DNA of 64,000 bases from Streptomyces cellulosae (GTDB lineage Bacteria > Actinomycetota > Actinomycetes > Streptomycetales > Streptomycetaceae): positions 247,277 through 311,276 of the forward strand of contig NZ_JOEV01000006.1 in assembly GCF_000721105.1 (NCBI RefSeq), in the 5' to 3' direction. Of the stretch, positions 61,013-64,000 are shown in pieces. The translations under genes were made by a program, and so were the position numbers. The notes beneath the pieces were generated by a model. The model ran no database searches. It worked only from the letters and a program-made list of their open reading frames with translations, and was not told where the DNA came from. Position 1 is the first letter of the stretch. Every line of letters begins with the position of its first letter.

Positions 61013-61717
61013 GTGGTGGCTGCGTCCGAGTTTCCTGATTTGCCCCGCTTTTCCGCTGGTTACGAACTGGCGGCAGCCCTGACGGCGGCAGCTCAGCAAC
61101 TGCACGACACGGTGACCCCGCACAGCACCCTGCACGCCGCGGTCCGGCTCGCCGTCGACCTCGTGCCCGGCGCGGACCACGCCGGCATCTCCGTCATCGA
61201 GCGCTCCCACCGCCGCGCGGTCGCCTGGACCGACGAGGCCGTGCGCTCCGCCGAGGCCGGCCACACCGGACACACGCAGGCGCCGTACTGGGAACACCTG
61301 TGGACCGCGCCCGTCGTGCGGCTGGAGGACAGCGAGGTCGACGGCGGCGGAGCTCCGCTGGCCGAACTGGGCCTGCGCTCGGCGCTGTCGCTGAGGCTGC
61401 GCGCCGACCGCCGCCGGCTGACCGTGCTGACGGCCTACTCCCGCAAGCCGCGCGCCTTCGACGAGGCCGCCACCCGCGTCGGCCGGCTGTTCACCGCACA
61501 CGTCAGTCTCGCCCTCGACTCGGCCACCGTACGCGAGCAGTTGACGGAGGCCATGCGTACCCGGGACCTGATCGGGCAGGCCACCGGGATCCTCATGGAG
61601 CGGATGGACATGGACGCGGCGGAGGCGTTCGACTCCCTGGTCAAGGCCTCGCAGCGGGAGAACATCAAGCTGCGCGACCTGGCCCGCCGCATCGTGGGCG
61701 CGCACAACGCCTCCTGA
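61013..61717 (+). CDS. GAF-ANTAR regulatory protein 1
   Basis: 234 aa from GTG 61013, with GAAGAGG 5 nt upstream; the residues of a longer frame to 60875 are Cys/Arg-rich and doubtful. The GAF domain (about 25-165; GADHAGISVIERSHR, LSLRLRADRRRLTVLTAYS) senses an unknown ligand. The ANTAR domain (about 175-232; RDLIGQATGILMERMDMDAAEAF, INIKLRDLARRIV-type end) binds two-hexaloop RNA to prevent termination. A second GAF-ANTAR gene follows 64 bp downstream. Confidence 0.9.
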   Translation: MVAASEFPDLPRFSAGYELAAALTAAAQQLHDTVTPHSTLHAAVRLAVDLVPGADHAGISVIERSHRRAVAWTDEAVRSAEAGHTGHTQAPYWEHLWTAPVVRLEDSEVDGGGAPLAELGLRSALSLRLRADRRRLTVLTAYSRKPRAFDEAATRVGRLFTAHVSLALDSATVREQLTEAMRTRDLIGQATGILMERMDMDAAEAFDSLVKASQRENIKLRDLARRIVGAHNAS

Positions 61718-61781
61718 ACGCTCTGGGACGGACCGGGCGGCGCGGGGCGTTAACAGGCGTTGACGGGATATCCGTACGGTC

Positions 61782-62489
61782 ATGAGCCCTGAGACGCCCG
61801 ACACGCTGGAAATGGCCATCGTGCGCAGCAGCGGTCTCGACACGCTGCTGCGCGATCTGACCGACCGCGCGGTGCAGGCAGTGCCCGGCGCGGCCGCCTG
61901 CAGCATCACGGTGCGCCGTGCCGACCGGCTGCTGACCCTGGCCGGCAGCCACGGCCTGCCCAGCGGCCTCGACCAGCGCCAGTACGAGAACGGCTCGGGG
62001 CCGTGTGTGGAGGCCGCCGAGACCGACACCGAGCAGTACGCCCCCGACCTGGAGGCGGAGACCCGCTGGCCCAGGTACACCCCGTACGCGCTGTCCGAGG
62101 GCGTGCGCTGTGCGCTGGCGCTACCGATCGCCGTCGAGGGCGAAAGAGGCGCCGCCCTCAACCTGTACGGCACCGAGCCCGGCTCGCTGGGCCCGGACCG
62201 GGACGCCGCCCGCGCGTTCGCCGCCCGGGTGGGGGACGCGATCAACGTCGCCCTGCGCGTCGAGCGCCGCCGCGAGTCCGTCACCGACGTACGCACCGCG
62301 CTGGTCTCCCGCAGCGTCATCGACCAGGCCATCGGCATCCTCATGGCACAGGAGCGGATCGACGCCCGGATCGCCCTGGAACGCCTGCGCCGGGTCTCTC
62401 AGAACAAGAACGTCAAACTCCGCGACCTGTGCACCGACCTGGTGGCCCGGGTGAGCGGCGCCAACGGACGCTCGCGCGGTGGCAACTGA
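61782..62489 (+). CDS. GAF-ANTAR regulatory protein 2
   Basis: 235 aa. GAF domain (about 10-165): AVPGAAACSITVRR, YENGSGPCVEAAETDTEQYAPDLEAETRWPRY in parts, CALALPIAVEGERGAALNLYG. ANTAR domain (about 175-230): SRSVIDQAIGILMAQERIDARIAL, NVKLRDLCTDLV. Same architecture as the preceding protein but clearly diverged, so the pair is an old duplication or two recruited regulators. Probable RNA-binding antiterminator; targets unknown. Confidence 0.92.
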   Translation: MSPETPDTLEMAIVRSSGLDTLLRDLTDRAVQAVPGAAACSITVRRADRLLTLAGSHGLPSGLDQRQYENGSGPCVEAAETDTEQYAPDLEAETRWPRYTPYALSEGVRCALALPIAVEGERGAALNLYGTEPGSLGPDRDAARAFAARVGDAINVALRVERRRESVTDVRTALVSRSVIDQAIGILMAQERIDARIALERLRRVSQNKNVKLRDLCTDLVARVSGANGRSRGGN

Positions 62490-62569
62490 GGCCTGCGCGA
62501 GGGGATCGGGGCGCGTCCGGTTCGTACGGACGCCTGCGCTGCCCGGCACGCACCGCCTACCGTGGCCCC

Positions 62570-62959
62570 ATGAGCGCGGAAGACCTCAACCCCGAGGAAC
62601 AGTGGCCGCTGCCGCCCGCCTGGATGTGGGACTGCGCCGAGTGTGTCCGCCGCTACGAGGCCATGAAACACGTCCAGGCCGTCATCGCCGGACTGACCGC
62701 CGAGGACCCGGGCGTCGACTGGGACGTCACCGACAGCATCGTCGGCACACAGATCAGTCTGAGCCGCCATCTTGCCGACGCGCACCGCGAGGCGCTGCCC
62801 GACTGGGACCCCGCCTGCCCGGCCTGCGCCGGTCACCGCGCCGGTGTGGCCAAAACCGGGGAACGCTCCCCCGACCTGCTCCCGGGCGCCGTGATGGCGG
62901 CCGCGGAACACCGTGCCCGCCACCTGTTCGCCCCGCCGCGCATCGTCGGCCTCATGTAG
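62570..62959 (+). CDS. Hypothetical Cys/His protein
   Basis: 129 aa from ATG 62570. WDCAECVRRYEAMKHVQAV near residue 19, a SRHLADAHREALPDWDPACPACAGHRAG stretch near 70-97 and HRARHLFAPPRIVGLM at the end. Two CxxC pairs and nearby His suggest zinc or iron coordination. Streptomyces-restricted family as far as can be recognised; function unknown. The frame upstream to 62003 is a shadow of the ANTAR gene. Confidence 0.7.
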   Translation: MSAEDLNPEEQWPLPPAWMWDCAECVRRYEAMKHVQAVIAGLTAEDPGVDWDVTDSIVGTQISLSRHLADAHREALPDWDPACPACAGHRAGVAKTGERSPDLLPGAVMAAAEHRARHLFAPPRIVGLM

Positions 62960-62963
62960 CGCG

Positions 62964-63785
62964 TCACGCCTGCGGCAGCGACTCCCCCTGGACCGCCTGC
63001 ACGTCCAGCTCCACCTTCAGCGTCGTCCCGATGGCCGAGATGCCCGCCTGGACGACCTGGTTGTAGTTCATCGCGAAGTCCTCGCGGTGCAGTTCCGTCG
63101 TCGCCCGGAAGGCCGCCCGGGTGCCGCCCCACGGGTCGGAACCGGTGCCGAGGTAGGCCAGGTCCAGGTCGACCGGCCGGGCGACGCCGTGCAGGGTCAG
63201 TTCGCCGTGCACGGTCCAGCGGTCCGAACCGGCCGCCGTCAACCCGGTGGAGCGGTACGTGATCTCCGGGAACCGCTCGACGTCCAGGAAGTCCGCGGAC
63301 CTGAGGTGGGTGTCGCGCATGCCGTTGCCGGTGTCGATGGACGCGGCCTTGATGACCGCCTCCACCCGGGACTTGGTCACGTCGTCCGGGGCGACCTCGA
63401 TCGAGGCCGTGAAATCCGTGAACCGGCCGTGCACGCTGGAGATCCCCAGGTGCTGGGCGACCGCGGCCACACCGGAGTGCGCCGGGTCGACGGTCCACGG
63501 GCCCGGCGGCGGCAGTTCGGTGCCGCCCAGCCGGGCCAGCGTCACCGTGCCGACCTCGGCCCGGCCGCTCGCGGTGACGAGCGCGCTGGAGGCGGCGGGC
63601 GCGTAGCCGACGGCCGTGACGATGACGGTGTACGCCCCCGGCTCGAGCGGGGTCGTGTCCCGTACGGCGCCCTCGGGGTCCGCCTCGGCGCGCAGCACCT
63701 GCGAGCCGGTCATGTCGGTCACCGTGACGACCGCGTGCGACACGGCCCATCCGTCCCGCGTACGGATCTTCGCGGTCAGTCCCAT
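62964..63785 (-). CDS. CnaB/carboxypeptidase-regulatory-like plus YceI-domain protein
   Basis: 273 aa from ATG 63785 (MGLTAKIRTRDGW). The N-terminal beta-sandwich (about 1-85; VVTVTDMTGSQVLRAEADPEG, LEPGAYTVIVTAVGY) is a carboxypeptidase-regulatory-like/CnaB unit. The YceI lipocalin-like domain (about 95-270) shows WTVDPAHSGVAAVAQHLGISSVHGRF, ASIDTGNGMRDTHLRSADFLDVERFPEI and DFAMNYNQVV. YceI proteins bind isoprenoid-type lipids. No signal peptide is seen, so it may be cytoplasmic. The fusion of the two domains is the notable point. Confidence 0.9.
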   Translation of the reverse strand: MGLTAKIRTRDGWAVSHAVVTVTDMTGSQVLRAEADPEGAVRDTTPLEPGAYTVIVTAVGYAPAASSALVTASGRAEVGTVTLARLGGTELPPPGPWTVDPAHSGVAAVAQHLGISSVHGRFTDFTASIEVAPDDVTKSRVEAVIKAASIDTGNGMRDTHLRSADFLDVERFPEITYRSTGLTAAGSDRWTVHGELTLHGVARPVDLDLAYLGTGSDPWGGTRAAFRATTELHREDFAMNYNQVVQAGISAIGTTLKVELDVQAVQGESLPQA

Positions 63786-63845
63786 CCCGATGTCTCCCTG
63801 CAAAAAGCCTTACAAACTGGTCATAACGGTGGTCACAACGAGACC

Positions 63846-63892
63846 GGCCCGCGGTGGGCACGTCTCCGCTCGGAGCGTGCCCACCACGGGCC
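63846..63892. terminator. Hairpin between the YceI gene and the next upstream gene
   Basis: A 17-bp stem with one mismatch: GGCCCGCGGTGGGCACG and CGTGCCCACCACGGGCC, 13-nt loop. It lies 10 bp past the stop of the partial gene at 63902. Confidence 0.8.
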
Positions 63893-63901
63893 GGATCCCC
63901 A

Positions 63902-64000
63902 CTACTCGCCCGGGTGGCCGAGTTCGATGTCGTGACCGTCCACACCCTGACCGTTGACGGTCAGCGCGGTGGCGACCGGCGGGTAGCCGGTGGCGATGAC
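63902..64000 (-). CDS. 3' end of a CnaB/carboxypeptidase-regulatory-like protein gene (partial)
   Basis: The last 32 codons of a minus-strand gene that begins outside the window: VIATGYPPVATALTVNG..HDIELGHPGE, stop TAG. The GYPPVATALTVNG segment resembles the final strands of a CnaB/carboxypeptidase-regulatory repeat like the N-terminal domain of the next gene, so related multi-repeat proteins may be clustered here. Too short for a firm call. Confidence 0.6.
   Translation of the reverse strand, partial: VIATGYPPVATALTVNGQGVDGHDIELGHPGE

Overview
The DNA is very GC-rich, with dense bidirectional GC3-biased coding, GTG starts, ATGA/TGATG gene overlaps, an SSI-type protease inhibitor, ANTAR and SigE-family regulators and AICE conjugation genes. 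All of this points to a Streptomyces (or very close actinomycete) chromosome. No species is assigned.

Layout. (1) 1-1563: 3' part of an HtrA-like secreted protease gene and a tRNA-Ser(TGA). (2) 1508-22085: an integrated actinomycete integrative and conjugative element (AICE) of about 20.5 kb. It is bounded by an exact 66-bp direct repeat whose left copy completes the tRNA-Ser gene. From attL it carries integrase, excisionase, an iteron-like repeat block, a frameshifted ATPase/helicase plus Prim-Pol replication pair, a C5 methyltransferase, an Imm53 gene enclosed by IS630-type ends, an IS630 transposase, small AICE proteins, an FtsK-like Tra protein with a candidate clt repeat array, an HExxH protein, Spd-like and Pycsar-TM-like membrane proteins, a divergent GntR/YdcF pair with palindromic operators, and, next to attR, a lower-GC three-gene operon (AAA ATPase, toroid-coil-2TM protein, signal-peptide/TM protein). 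That operon is the best candidate here for an undescribed defence or conflict system.

(3) 22086-24953: a DinB-family gene destroyed by an 874-bp IS5-type insertion, a hypothetical gene and a second, chromosomal Prim-Pol gene. (4) 25405-28261: a three-gene operon resembling ChsH2/ChsH1/Ltp2 (hydration then retro-aldol cleavage of acyl-CoA). It is followed by a SigE-family sigma factor, an acyl-CoA ligase behind a perfect palindrome, and a divergent MFS/TetR pair with twin operators. (5) 33730-38931: a giant PAS protein with a histidine-less kinase-like domain, a very long P/G/Q/A linker and receiver-like C-terminus. (6) 39387-44847: an SSI inhibitor, tRNA-Ser(GCT), tRNA-Arg(ACG), a decayed integrase lacking its core-binding domain, and island-type genes.

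(7) 44860-50624: LuxR-type regulator/aldo-keto reductase pair, CSD-like protein, secreted protein, GtrA protein, MarR regulator, repeat-tailed membrane protein, DUF2797 protein. (8) 50815-57066: a four-gene operon of response regulator, sensor kinase, GT2-GtrA fusion and GT39/ArnT-like transferase, suggesting two-component control of envelope glycosylation. (9) 57195-64000: DHA2-type efflux pump and TetR regulator, F420-type PPOX protein, STAS protein, two GAF-ANTAR regulators, a Cys/His hypothetical, a CnaB-YceI fusion and the end of one more gene.

Minisatellite-like repeats recur between and inside genes (28.3, 31.5, 33.6, 49.5, 59.8 kb). Function calls rest on motif recognition by eye; no database search was run.
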